Origin: Prorocentrum cordatum
Taxonomy: Eukaryota; Sar; Dinophyceae; Prorocentrales; Prorocentraceae
DNA length: 64,000 nt
NCBI GenBank assembly: GCA_963575745.1
Contig: CAUYUJ010019948.1
Location: forward strand, 1,057,633-1,121,632
Direction: 5' to 3'
The notes beneath the pieces are model-generated. The model made no database searches and had not been told where the DNA came from. It saw only the letters and a program-made list of their open reading frames with translations. Positions 10,861 through 20,699 of the stretch are shown in pieces. Each line of letters starts with the position of its first letter. Positions within the stretch are counted from its first letter, which is position 1. Made by a program: the position numbers and the translations under genes.

Positions 10861-13800
10861 AGGATCCCGCCTCAGCGATCAGTGATCGCGCGTTGGCGAG
10901 CAAGATGCTCCGTGGCGCTGGGCTGTCGCAAAGAGAGCGAGCGCAGGTGCTCTTCAACTGCGGCGGCATCTACGACTCGAAGCGCATGGAGGTCGTGCTG
11001 AAGGCAGCCTACTCGAAGGTGCGCGACACCGAGAAGCGCTCGGTGCTCCCTCGCCGCTCGCCGTTTGTGGCGGCGCAGCGTGAGCACGGGCGCTCCTCCG
11101 GGAGCTCGTGCGGTCGCTTCCCGCATCCTCTTCTGGCTCGCAGGCCATTCGTACCTCGAGGCCGCCCTGGCCAGCACGCGCACGAGGTGGAGAACGGTGA
11201 AGACTACGATGAACACGACGGCGACCTGGAGGAGGCGCAGCACGACGAGGAGGAAGCAGGCGACCAAGGCGACGGAGACCCCGGAGGGGGCGAGGGCATC
11301 CTCTTCGAGGACGGCGCCGAGGTCGACGAGGAGCTGGCGTCGGACAACGACGGGCCTGACGACGAGGAGTACGAGGCACCGGAGGATCTTCAGGAGGCGT
11401 TCTTGGCCGGTTGGAGGGCCAAGCAGAAGACGGCAGTGCAGCGTCAGAAGCGCGGATTCGTTGCCCCTCGGCAGCGGGGCCCCAAGAAGATCAACGCCAG
11501 CGGCTCTTTCCAGGCGGGTCGCAGGACGACTGGCCAGCGCAAAGCCAACGGCCGGTGTGCTGACTGCGATCAGTCCGGCCATTGGCGCGGCGACCCGGAG
11601 CGCCCCGAGGTGAAGAGTGGCGAGCGCGAGCCGTGCAACAAGACCGGGCCCAAGAGTGGCCAGCCAGCGTCGCCCAACCAGCGGAGCTCTGCGAAGCCGC
11701 CGGTTCCAAGGCAGGCGCATGGGCCGGTCATCCACTGGGTTGGCATGGCAGGCGGTGCCGAAGAGCGTCGTGGCCGCGCCCCATGGCGCCGCGCTCCCCG
11801 GTCGGTGCCTGCCCAGAGGCATTCGGTAGAGGTCCGAGCTGATGTTCCGGGGAGGACCGTCATGAACCCTCGACCCAAGAGTATGCCTGCGCCACGTTTA
11901 TACCAGAAGACCGATGGTGACCCAGAACAGGGCAGTGATGAACGTGCGCGCGCCCTTGCAAGGCGCGGTGAGGATCAGGAGGGCGAGGATGCACGCGCGC
12001 GTTGCCATCGCATCCTGGCCAACACGCACGCAAAGGGGCGCAGCGTGGAGTTGGAGTTTCCTGACCTTGCGACGTTCCATCACATCGTGGAGCGCGTAAC
12101 GAACAAGAAGCCCATCTTCTTCAAGCAAGGCCGCTTCGAGGCCATCGACTTCGTCCAGGGTCGGCTTTTGCGGCTGCAGCTGACCACGTCGAAGCCTTGT
12201 ACGGCGGCCGAGGTGGATCTTGATGAGATCACGGCGACTATGTTTAAGATCGTGATGGGCGGAAATTGCGATACCAAGTGCCGCGACGATCGGCGCGGTG
12301 AAGGCAGAGGCCGCGACACCAAGCATCGTGAGGATCATCATCGAGATCGTCGTGACGACCGCCACCGCGGTCGGGGAGCTGTTCTCCGTGAGCATCGCGC
12401 CCCTCCCCCGCCCGAGGTGGGGGCCCCATCGCGTTCGAGGTCGCGGAGCGCGCCGGAAGGCCGCGGTGAGAAGGAAGAAAAGAAAGAGAAGAAGAAGGCG
12501 AGGAGCAGCAAAGAAGAGAAGAAAGAGAGGAAGAAGGCGAGAAGCAGCAGGGAAGTGAAGAAGGAGGCCGAGGTGAAGAAGGAGGACGAGGCCAGCGAGG
12601 AGGATGAGGCCAGCGAGGACGATAACGATCAGCGGCGCGAGGATAAGGAGCTGCCGTTCACGCCGGAGGAGATGGGCGAGATCTTCTGCAGCTGGTATCC
12701 GCGCCAGGACATCTTTAGGGATTACCTGGCGCCGCCGGCAACCATCCACTTCATCGCGAAGAACGACCGCATCATGCGCCTCAACCTCTACACGCGCCGC
12801 TGCGAGAAGCCGGAAATCTCTCCAAGTAGTGGCCCTGCGAAGGCCCATCCAGCATTCGTGGTGGACGCCGCAGCGGCGCCGTTGGCGATGGGGGCATCGA
12901 AGACGAAAGGATCAAATGTTCCGGGAGAGCCTCCCGGGAACATCCCAGGCGGAGCTGCGCCAGGACTGCCGTCCGCCGCGCCGACTGGGGAAGCCGCCGC
13001 CGCTCCGAAGGACGAGGACTGGGCCACGGCAGGAGCCTCCGAGGACGCGAGGAAGAGTGGGGAGAAGAAACGACTGGAGGTCTTGCGGCGTGACAAAGCC
13101 GAGTTGCTGGACCGCCTCGCGCTGATAGAGAAGCATGAGTCGGAGATGCATACCCGGTTGAACCCAGGCGAGGTCTACGACGGCCTGCAGAGGCGACGTG
13201 AGCAGGCACCTCCGCCAGAGCGTGCACTGCCTATATCTCCTGAGCAGCAGGGGGTCGGAAGCGTCTGGAAGAACGTGGAGGGGGTTCGACGACGTGCTCA
13301 TCTTCCAGCGCCTCCAGGAGCCGCGAGCTCAGGTGCGCCTGCCGCTGCGACGGCATCTCCAGCCGCATCTGGGGCCCCGCGCGTAGTCACTGCCTCTGGA
13401 CGGAGCTACGTCATGAGCGCCGGTGCCACGCAGAGCGACCTGGAGAAGCAGCAGATGCACCGAGCCATGTACGACTCGCAGTTCGACGGCGAGAGGCTGG
13501 TCCCAGGTCCGAAGGCGAAGTTCGACCCAGAGCTCATGCAGCAGCAGGCTGCGTGTTCTCATCCGGCGGACGAGATGAAGTGGCAGTCAAACGGCACCGT
13601 GATCTTCGCGAAGTGCAAGAAGTATTCGTTGAAGTCGGTGATCCATTACACGCTGGAGAAGCCCAAGGCGGATGAGGAGGACTCACTGCGGCGCGCGGAG
13701 CTGCAGAAGACTTTGGATGCCATGGGCGTGCCGTGCCACAGCATCAACCAGCGCGAGTACTTCAAGTTCGGCCCAGGCGTGCCGCTCATGCCAGAGCGTG

Positions 13801-16145
13801 CGTGGTGCTACACAGTTGGCATCATTGGTACGCAGTGCGAGGTTGTGATCTCCGAGGTCGATGCCGAGGTGCCAAGTCTCATCGGCCCTGACGAGATGGC
13901 AGATTGGGACGCAGCAGTCAGCTTCAGGAGCGGTACTTTCACGGCGAACGGTGTGACCAAGCCGTTGGTCCTGGCTGCGTCCGGGCATCCGTGCGTGTCA
14001 TTGCTGGATTTCCCGGCACCGGTCGCGAGTGCCTTCCCCGTCGGACAGCCTGAGGGGCAGGACGAGCTCGCCGACGAGATGTTCAGCGGAACTGCGAGCC
14101 ACGAGGAGAAGGATGAGCGCAGCGTCGCTGAGACCGTCGAGGAGGAGGACACGCACGATTCTGATAGCAACGATGGCCTGAACGCAGGCGATTCAGAGCT
14201 GAGTACATCCCACTATCACACCAGCGACCCGGAGTCCGCGGAGACGGCATCGAGCGACGAGGAGGTTTTCATGGAGAACGCGGACAACGAGGTTTTCATG
14301 ACGAAAGGTGCTCGCAGGCACGTCCGAAGCAACCTGAAGGAGCTGGAGGTTTTGATGATCGAGGAAATGGCGAGCAGGAAGCTTCGGGCTGATCGGCAGG
14401 AGCAGGACGCCTTCAAGCACTTCCAGGAGGAACGTGTCCTACCTCTTCGGCGGGAGACCCGGCGGCGACCGGGGCCCTGGAGGATCGTGGAGATCTTCGC
14501 ATGGGCTTGCCAAGTCACGATCCTGGCGGCGAACGTGGGATGGGGCGCCCACCGGCCCATCACAGTGCCAGAGTTCGACCTCCTGACGGCCCAGGGCAGG
14601 AACGAGGCACGGGCGTACCTGGTTGCAGTTGACCCAGACTTCGTGGCTTTGCACCCGCCTCGTACGGCATGGGGTCGACTGCAGAGTGTCGACCAGCGAA
14701 GGCCTATGCGAGTGCGCCGGCAACGCCGAGAGCGGACCGAGTACCGCGTGTTGCTCTCGTTCACGGACGAGGTGACGCAGTGGCAAGCTGCAAGGGGACG
14801 TGCAGCCATGGTAATGGACCACGCGCAATTGACAGTCTGGAGCCAGCCACCCATGAATGCAACGAAGTCGAACCCAGCATTCGAGGACGCGATCTGCCTC
14901 CAGAACACCACGCGGGCGTTGGCAAACCCTGAGGTTTGCATGGCTGCGCGCGGAAGCTGCGCGGAGGAGTTCGCCAAGGCTGTGATGACCGGTGCCACGG
15001 ACTACTTGGTCCGGCAGTGCGAGAACTCGAGTTTCCCTGCGGCGCACCTCCCGGACCCCACGGAGGAGCCCAGGAGTTATGGACCCGAGCCCGCGGAGCA
15101 TGGTCCTGGAGAGGCTCCCGGAAACGTTTCGGAGAGACCTGAGTGGGGCAAAACACCGCAGGATATTCGAGCCGAGATTCGCGAGGCATTGCAGAAGACG
15201 GTGAAGGAGGAGTCCATGCAGCACCCTGCGGAGGATGAGGAGGTTGCAGCCTCCTGGTCAGAGATGGAGCTTCCAGAGGTGGTGCGGCAGGACATCATGA
15301 CGAATATTCCCCGGAGTACGCGACGTGCCGTGCGGAAGGCCCATCGCGGTCTTGGACACCCCAGCCGACCAACGTTCATCAAGATGCTGCGTCTCGGCGG
15401 TGCAACGCCCAACGCGTTGGCATACGCGAAGCATTGGCAGTGTCCGACTTGTGCTGAGTCGGAGGCGCCGCGTCGTCCAGTGCAAGGGACGGCGGACGTG
15501 CGACCATTCGGCTTCAATGTGACGGTTGTGATCGACGTGAAGTACCTACGGGACGCGGCCAAGGAGCAGCTGGTGGTCCTCAGCATGGTGGGTGCTGGTA
15601 CGGGATGGCACTGCGCATGCCTCAAGAATAGGACGGCCAAGCGCGTAGCGCGCCAGATCATGAACGAGTGGTTCAAGCATTATGGCGTGCCAGAGAACAT
15701 CGTGATCGACCAGGGCGGCGAGTTCGAGGGCTACTTCAACGCGCTGATGGAGCAGTTCGGTATTAATACGAAGACGACGGGAGCTCATGCAGCATGGCAG
15801 CATGGCCTGGCAGAGCGCCACGGAGGATTGCTCGGCACTATCTGGGGCAAGGTGGTGCACGATTTCCACGCCCAGGGCAAGTCGATGTCTACTGTGGCCC
15901 TGGCTGCCATCGTCAACGCGAAGAATTCGACGATCAGCCGCAATGGGTTGACCCTGGAGCAGGCTGTCTTCGGGCGGAACTTGAATTTCACGGAGGTGAC
16001 CAACAGGGACGACGACGAGGTTCTCATGTCGGTGCTCGGCGCTAAGGGCATAGCTTGGCGTTCGTCTCAAATCCGCACCGCAGCCAAGATGATGTTGCTG
16101 GAGCGCGACGCGACGGACAACGTGCGGAGGGCGCTGCTGCGATAG
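10860..16145 (+). CDS. gag C-terminus, protease-like, methyltransferase-like and integrase segments of copia polyprotein
   Basis: One frame runs to a TAG at 16143-16145. First comes the gag C-terminus, with a zinc knuckle at 11556-11603: Cys 11556, Cys 11565 and His 11580, but the expected last Cys is Arg (CGC, 11601). A long Lys/Glu-rich linker follows. At about 13540-14020 a Cys/His segment and a stretch ending GHPCVSLLDFP resemble the C-terminal half of a retropepsin, but I see no D-T/S-G. At about 14470-15050 a Rossmann-like segment resembles cytosine methyltransferases. The integrase has zinc ligands His 15342, His 15357, Cys 15441 and Cys 15450, then catalytic Asp 15534, Asp 15708 and Glu 15813 (34 residues between the last two). 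Integrase would insert the cDNA in the nucleus. Translation into RT is blocked by the TAG. Confidence 0.85.
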   Translation, partial: EDPASAISDRALASKMLRGAGLSQRERAQVLFNCGGIYDSKRMEVVLKAAYSKVRDTEKRSVLPRRSPFVAAQREHGRSSGSSCGRFPHPLLARRPFVPRGRPGQHAHEVENGEDYDEHDGDLEEAQHDEEEAGDQGDGDPGGGEGILFEDGAEVDEELASDNDGPDDEEYEAPEDLQEAFLAGWRAKQKTAVQRQKRGFVAPRQRGPKKINASGSFQAGRRTTGQRKANGRCADCDQSGHWRGDPERPEVKSGEREPCNKTGPKSGQPASPNQRSSAKPPVPRQAHGPVIHWVGMAGGAEERRGRAPWRRAPRSVPAQRHSVEVRADVPGRTVMNPRPKSMPAPRLYQKTDGDPEQGSDERARALARRGEDQEGEDARARCHRILANTHAKGRSVELEFPDLATFHHIVERVTNKKPIFFKQGRFEAIDFVQGRLLRLQLTTSKPCTAAEVDLDEITATMFKIVMGGNCDTKCRDDRRGEGRGRDTKHREDHHRDRRDDRHRGRGAVLREHRAPPPPEVGAPSRSRSRSAPEGRGEKEEKKEKKKARSSKEEKKERKKARSSREVKKEAEVKKEDEASEEDEASEDDNDQRREDKELPFTPEEMGEIFCSWYPRQDIFRDYLAPPATIHFIAKNDRIMRLNLYTRRCEKPEISPSSGPAKAHPAFVVDAAAAPLAMGASKTKGSNVPGEPPGNIPGGAAPGLPSAAPTGEAAAAPKDEDWATAGASEDARKSGEKKRLEVLRRDKAELLDRLALIEKHESEMHTRLNPGEVYDGLQRRREQAPPPERALPISPEQQGVGSVWKNVEGVRRRAHLPAPPGAASSGAPAAATASPAASGAPRVVTASGRSYVMSAGATQSDLEKQQMHRAMYDSQFDGERLVPGPKAKFDPELMQQQAACSHPADEMKWQSNGTVIFAKCKKYSLKSVIHYTLEKPKADEEDSLRRAELQKTLDAMGVPCHSINQREYFKFGPGVPLMPERAWCYTVGIIGTQCEVVISEVDAEVPSLIGPDEMADWDAAVSFRSGTFTANGVTKPLVLAASGHPCVSLLDFPAPVASAFPVGQPEGQDELADEMFSGTASHEEKDERSVAETVEEEDTHDSDSNDGLNAGDSELSTSHYHTSDPESAETASSDEEVFMENADNEVFMTKGARRHVRSNLKELEVLMIEEMASRKLRADRQEQDAFKHFQEERVLPLRRETRRRPGPWRIVEIFAWACQVTILAANVGWGAHRPITVPEFDLLTAQGRNEARAYLVAVDPDFVALHPPRTAWGRLQSVDQRRPMRVRRQRRERTEYRVLLSFTDEVTQWQAARGRAAMVMDHAQLTVWSQPPMNATKSNPAFEDAICLQNTTRALANPEVCMAARGSCAEEFAKAVMTGATDYLVRQCENSSFPAAHLPDPTEEPRSYGPEPAEHGPGEAPGNVSERPEWGKTPQDIRAEIREALQKTVKEESMQHPAEDEEVAASWSEMELPEVVRQDIMTNIPRSTRRAVRKAHRGLGHPSRPTFIKMLRLGGATPNALAYAKHWQCPTCAESEAPRRPVQGTADVRPFGFNVTVVIDVKYLRDAAKEQLVVLSMVGAGTGWHCACLKNRTAKRVARQIMNEWFKHYGVPENIVIDQGGEFEGYFNALMEQFGINTKTTGAHAAWQHGLAERHGGLLGTIWGKVVHDFHAQGKSMSTVALAAIVNAKNSTISRNGLTLEQAVFGRNLNFTEVTNRDDDEVLMSVLGAKGIAWRSSQIRTAAKMMLLERDATDNVRRALLR
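12042..12830 (+). other. extra linker with two related ~60-aa domains in copia polyprotein
   Basis: Two segments, about 12042-12230 and 12640-12830, share the spacing E-L-x-F, then a hydrophobic helix, A-I-x-F-(V/I) or T-I-H-F-I, R-L-x-L, T-x-x-C and a closing E. They are separated by an Arg/Asp- then Lys/Glu-rich low-complexity run. I do not recognise the domain. A tandem duplication of a small fold is my inference from the alignable pattern. Confidence 0.4.
14470..15050 (+). other. cytosine-methyltransferase-like domain in copia polyprotein, degenerate
   Basis: GPWRIVEIFAWACQ (Val 14487, Glu 14490) resembles motif I of C5-cytosine methyltransferases. About 55 residues on, DPDFVALHPPRTAWGRLQ matches motif IV, but the catalytic Cys of PPC is Arg (CGT, 14661-14663). 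The ENP/ENV motif expected downstream appears as MDH before AQLTVWSQPPM. Copia elements carrying such methyltransferases have been reported from dinoflagellates. Here the domain looks inactive. Confidence 0.6.
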
Positions 16146-16945
16146 GCGCCGACGGTCGTCGGCGATCTGCGCCCAGGATCGCGGGTGTATTTCTGGGCAC
16201 CGAATCCGTTCAAGGGACGTCGTCGGCAAGATCCTGAAAGGTGGCGGGGTCCTGCGACTGTGATCGCGAAGGAATCCAACAGCCGGTATCACTTATCATG
16301 GCGTGGTCTCGTGCTATTTGTTGCTCGTGAGCAGCTCCGGCACGCCTCCTCCCAGGAGGCCGCGGCTGCGGGGTCCATCCAGACGGACGCGCGGCTGACG
16401 CAGCAGCGAGATGATCGCGCCTACCACGACATCGTGGACGTCACGCCCAAGGCGAAGGTTCAGAGGGTGAAGAAGACGTTCCTGAAGAAGGAGCGTGAAC
16501 GACATAGTGAACTCGAGGGGTCCAGGCAGCCTCGCGTGGATCTGAGGGCCCTGGACGCCATTGAGGCGCAGGCTAAGGAGGAGGAGCCACCTGAGCAGGA
16601 GCAGTTGCCGCAGCTTCCGCCTCCGAGGAGGGCCCGGTCTCGTTCCCCTCCAGGCCGGATGTCCTCTGGGGCGTACCCGGAAGCTTCTCCGGGAGCATCG
16701 GGCACTGGCGGCCCTTCGGCGCCGCCGATTCCCAGAGACGATTTCGAGCTCGAGCGGAAGCGGAAGTTCCTGGTAGATGACGCGCCGAGTTGCATTAAGA
16801 GATCGCGTCTGCAGGCTGCCCCTACGAGTGGCTTGCCGGCCCTCCGCGAGGTGGCCATGAACGCTGCGGTGCACTCGGGGCCCCAGGAGTGGTTCGATCA
16901 GAATGCCTTGGATGGCGTCTCCACGCTCGTTCAGAAGGTCGTGCG
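16146..16945 (+). CDS. copia pol segment between integrase and RT
   Basis: It continues in the same frame as the integrase after the TAG. It starts APTVVGDLRPGSRVYFW, typical of the beta-rich C-terminal part of copia integrases, then becomes charged and Pro/Ser-rich (about 16560-16720). Continuity of frame and meaning across the TAG shows a point-mutation stop. The frame fails near 16940, where the sensible sequence (EEYVCIESHGG) moves to the next frame. The shadow runs on to 16985. Confidence 0.75.
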
Positions 16946-19062
16946 AGGAGTACGTGTGCATCGAGAGCCACGGCGGCGACTATGATCACGACCGCCACCG
17001 GGAGTGCAATCGCCTGTCGGTGATGCTCTCCGCCACGGGCCAGTGCGCCTGCAAGGACGACGGCGCGAGCCGTGCCAACGAGCGCATGGAGGACAGCTGG
17101 GTTGGTCTCACGCTCTTCTACCACGACAAGCCGGATGCTCAGGCACAGGGGGTGTACTATTTGGACACTCCGGAGGGTCTTGCACGGCAGCCGATGGCTT
17201 ACGAGGAGTGGATCAACGCGTCATCTGTGTATGACGCATGGCTGCAGGAGGCGCGGTACGAGCACGACGTGTTCGCACTCGTGATGAAGCAGAACGCGAA
17301 GGAGCTAGACCCACGTCACTTCGACCAGCACGAGAAGGCTAAGTTCGACGAGGCCGATGCCGCCGAGTGGCGGCAATGGATCGCCAACAACACGGTCGAG
17401 CTGGTCACCGAGGAGGAGGAGAAGAGCATTCCGAAGGATAAGATCATCTCGGTGCCCATGCGTTCGGTTCGCACGAACCGGGGGCGAGGGCTGGAGTTGG
17501 AGGCGAAGTCGCGCTTGATCATCCCTGGCCATCTCGACCCGCAGCTTGGTCGATGCAGGACGGATTCGCCGACTACTTCCCCTTTGGCCGTGTTGGTGTG
17601 TGCGTCTATCACAATGGCGATGGATTGGACATTCGAGTGCTTCGACGTAGCGACTGCGTTCCTGTCCGCCGGGCTGAAGCTGGAGCGGGAGCTGTGCGCG
17701 AGGGCTCCTAAGGACGGGCCCCCGGCCGTCGACGGCGCTGGATGGCCGGCTGTGCGGCCTTATGCGTTGCTTCGTCTGCTGAAAGGGGCGTGCGGTTTGA
17801 CGGAGGCGCCTCGGTTGTGGCATCTCCGAGCCCGCCAGGTGCTGACGGACGAGGTCGGCTTTGTGGAGCTGCGCTGTGTTCGGGCTGTCTTCGTTTATCG
17901 GGCGACCGGCAAGTTGATTGCTATGTTGACCTTGCACGTCGACGACGGCATGCTGTGCGGGGGCCCGCGCGACCCCCAGTACCACAAGGTGAAGGCGAAT
18001 ATCAACAGGCGCTTCAACATCAAGCACTGGAAGGAGGGCAATGACAAGGAGGCAGTCGCCTATCTCGGGGAGGAGTGGTGGCGCCACCCCGATCACATCG
18101 AGATCAGCATGCACGAGTACATCGGCAAGCTGACAAAGCACCCCCTTGCAAGGGGGAGCGACGAGGAGCGGGAGATGACTCCCGAAGAGCACCACGACTT
18201 CCGGAGCTTGCTCCAGAAGGGGCGCTGGCCTGTCGCACGTGTGGTGCCACAGCTCGCGTACAGTGCGTCGGCGCTCGCACAGAAGGATCCGAAAGGTCGG
18301 AGGTTATTGCACCTGCGAGTGCTCAATGACATCATCGACCAGCTTCTGGACTACGACAAGAGAGGTCTTGCGACTCTCCGGATCCGCCGTGTGGACATCG
18401 AGCGCTTGCAGGTGCCAACGCTCATGGACGCTTCGTTTGCAAAGGAACCCGGCTGTAAGAGCCAGATGGGGTTCATGAGTGTGATTACGGATGCCCGAGT
18501 GTTGAAGGGGCTAGCTGTGTGTTGTCTAGTGGAGTGCCAGAGTAGTACTATTACACGAGTTGTTGGATCTACGATGGCCGCAGAGTCTGCAGCTATGTCC
18601 GTGGCTTTGGATCGGCAGCTCTACCTCAGGCTGCTGATTGAGGCAGTCTTGCACGGGGAGCTGCCCTTGCAAGGGGACTGGAGGCTGGTGCTGAAGGTTC
18701 CGGGGGCGCTGGTGACGGATGCGAAGTCGCTCTACGATCACACGTCCAAGATCGGCTCGATGCCGGTGCCTCGGCAGACCCTCATCGACTTGTTGGTGGC
18801 CAAGGATTTGATCGAGCAGGAGGCCATCCAGTTCAAGTGGCTGCCCAATAGCCACATGCTGGCGGACGTGCTGACGAAGGCCGTGCAGCCTAACGAGGTG
18901 CTATCGCAGTTCCTCCGCCACGGACTGTTCAGCATGGCGCCTACTGCTGAACAGGAGGATGAGGAGGCACACCGTCTGCGGCTGCGCTGCGGACAGCGTG
19001 AGAGAGCCAAGGAGCGGAAGGCCCAGCGTCGGGCCGCCGTTCCAGGGCCTGCGAGCCCGTGA
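16940..19062 (+). CDS. pol: copia reverse transcriptase and RNase H
   Basis: RT converts element RNA to cDNA in the particle. The first catalytic Asp is in DVATAFL (17644). A RLLKGACGLTEAPRLW palm motif precedes the H-V-D-D box (17935-17946), with His in place of the usual Tyr/Phe. RNase H residues are Asp 18427 (MDASFA), Glu 18583 (AAESAAM), Asp 18718 (VTDAKSLYD) and Asp 18865 (MLADVLTKA). The frame ends at 19062 with a basic tail. The catalytic residues are intact, so this part alone is not obviously dead. It is separated from integrase by the frameshift near 16940. Confidence 0.92.
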
Positions 19063-19298
19063 GGTCCTGTTGCAGCCGCTGCATGGACCTAGTGAGGGCT
19101 ACGGTGATGTGCGCACGCACATCGAGACGACAGTCTGGACTAGTGAGTCTAGACATTCATATTTCATATTTTATATTTTGAGCCTCAGGCCGCACTTTGC
19201 TTGAGGTGTTTCGGCCTGTGGGCCAGTATAGGCGGTGACCGCGTGCAGCGTTTCACGCTTGTGGGAGGCGGCATCGGGGCAGCACTATACTCACCCAG

Positions 19299-19481
19299 TG
19301 TGAAGAGTGCACTCCCCTGCCCCTCTGCCGCCCGTGCCGCCTTGTGAGCATGATGCACATACCTTTCATGTTTTGTGGCGCGCATGTTGCCCGCCGCCGT
19401 TTTGGCCCTAGTCCTAGGGCCCTAAGACTGCACCCGCAGTTTGACCGCCGCGCGGTCCGAGCAAAAATAACTGCACTGACA
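19299..19481 (+). repeat. 3' LTR
   Basis: 183 bp starting TGTGAAGAG and ending CTGCACTGACA. A G-rich stretch (GTGGGAGGCGGCATCGGGG) lies 20-40 bp upstream, but no polypurine tract abuts the LTR. Confidence 0.95.
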
Positions 19482-20417
19482 GATGCGAGTGATGATGATT
19501 ATAATTCAGACGACGATGAGGCCAGTGAGTGATTGGGCGAAGGGAGAAGAAACTGAAGTTGTTATGCCGAGGGTGCGTGAATGATTGAGCGACTGAACGT
19601 GCGAAGGCAAACGAGGAGAGGGTGAGGTGACAGGATTGCGCGGGGTGTTCAGAGGGAAATAATTAGAGTGTTCGAGTGGATGCGAGTGAGTGTGGAACTG
19701 ATGTTGTGATGCTCCTGCGATGATGGCACGAACGAAACCAAACGATGCACAGAGAATGGACGTCCGAGCGAAGGCAAGGAATCGGCCCACCCCGCCAGTG
19801 CGCCGGGGAGAGGGGGACGGGGTGCAGGGGGAAGGGCGCGAGGGCGCGTTCGCAGGTGGAAACGTAAGACCCGAGTGCGCCGGAACTCGGGTTTGCCGAT
19901 GTGTTTCGATGAGCGCGACCTCGAGTTTGACGGTTCAGTTGTTGTGGGATCTGGGTTTCCGGAGGTCGCCTCAATTTTCAGATTGGGTTTCGTCATTCGT
20001 TGTGGTTGCGCCGTCATGCCGACCCGAGTTAATTCCCCGTACCTGAACATTACGTCTCTCCGACACCATGTCGACCATCCGTCTTTCCTCCTGCTCTTTC
20101 TCGTCGCCTTTTGGTTCTTGCTCGCCCTCCCCCCGCAGGTGTGGGCGGGGGGGGGGCGCGAACTGGATCGCCGAGTCGCAGAGGGGGGAGCGGGGGGGAT
20201 GTCCGGCAGGACCTTTTGAAACGGTTCGTGGGGATGAACGGCGGGTCCCTTGGCACCGCTCCGGCCAGGGCATCCGTCTTCGGCGAGGACCATCGAGCGA
20301 CATCTTGGGCCGGGGCCCTCGACCCGCCTCCTGGATCCCCGTGCGAGGCACTGCGCGCACGAGGCCGACACCTGCGCGGGGGGGTGGGCGCCCGAGCTGT
20401 GTCAGCCACGCGCAGAG
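19482..20417. other. no gene recognised
   Basis: The DNA just right of the element begins GATGCGAGTGATGAT, also found 11 bp left of the 5' LTR. Overlapping frames on both strands have no recognisable content. Confidence 0.4.
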
Positions 20418-20554
20418 GGGGGTGGGGGGAGGGGGGAGGGTTTCTTAGAAGCACCCCTGCTTTTTCAGAAGGCGCGGGCCTTATCTATAGATGTAAGGCC
20501 GCGCCTTCTAAGAAGCAGCTGCTTCTGAGAAGCCCTCCCCCCTCCCCCCACCCT
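20418..20554. repeat. nested hairpin element
   Basis: Outer arms of about 34 bp (GGGTGGGGGGAGGGGGGAGG onward, and its inverse ending at 20554) enclose an inner perfect hairpin, GAAGGCGCGGGCCTTA, at 20468-20508. TTCTTAGAAGC and CTTCTGAGAAG motifs resemble those inside family B elements. A foldback transposon is the likeliest origin. Confidence 0.7.
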
Positions 20555-20674
20555 GAGGTTGCGTACAACTATAATATAGTTGTGGCTGTTGAACAACTAT
20601 ATATATAGTTGTACAACTATATATATAGTTGTACAACTATACATGTAGTGGTACAACTATACATATAGTTGTAC
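20552..20674 (+). repeat. AT-palindrome repeat, copy 1
   Basis: CCTGAGGTTGCG followed by a chain of perfect palindromes, chiefly ACAACTATATATATAGTTGT. The same sequence occurs in opposite orientation at 38845-38961. Confidence 0.85.
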
Positions 20675-20699
20675 ACCACAAACATGTGGATTCTGATGG

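Larger units (their letters stand above)
10073..19481 (+). mobile_element. Ty1/copia LTR retrotransposon, full length but inactivated
   Basis: Two 183-bp LTRs that start TGTG and end GACA flank a 9.4-kb element. The order gag, protease-like segment, integrase, RT, RNase H is diagnostic of the copia type. The flanks are GATGG (left) and GATGC (right), a 5-bp target duplication with one mismatch. The LTRs differ at 6 of 183 sites, all transitions. The coding region has a frameshift near 10.86 kb, an in-frame TAG at 16143-16145 and a second frameshift near 16.94 kb, so this copy cannot make an intact polyprotein. Confidence 0.95.

Noticed and set aside
13540-14020. A complete retropepsin
   Set aside because: Only a C-terminal-half-like stretch is visible; I could not find the D-T/S-G active site in this frame.
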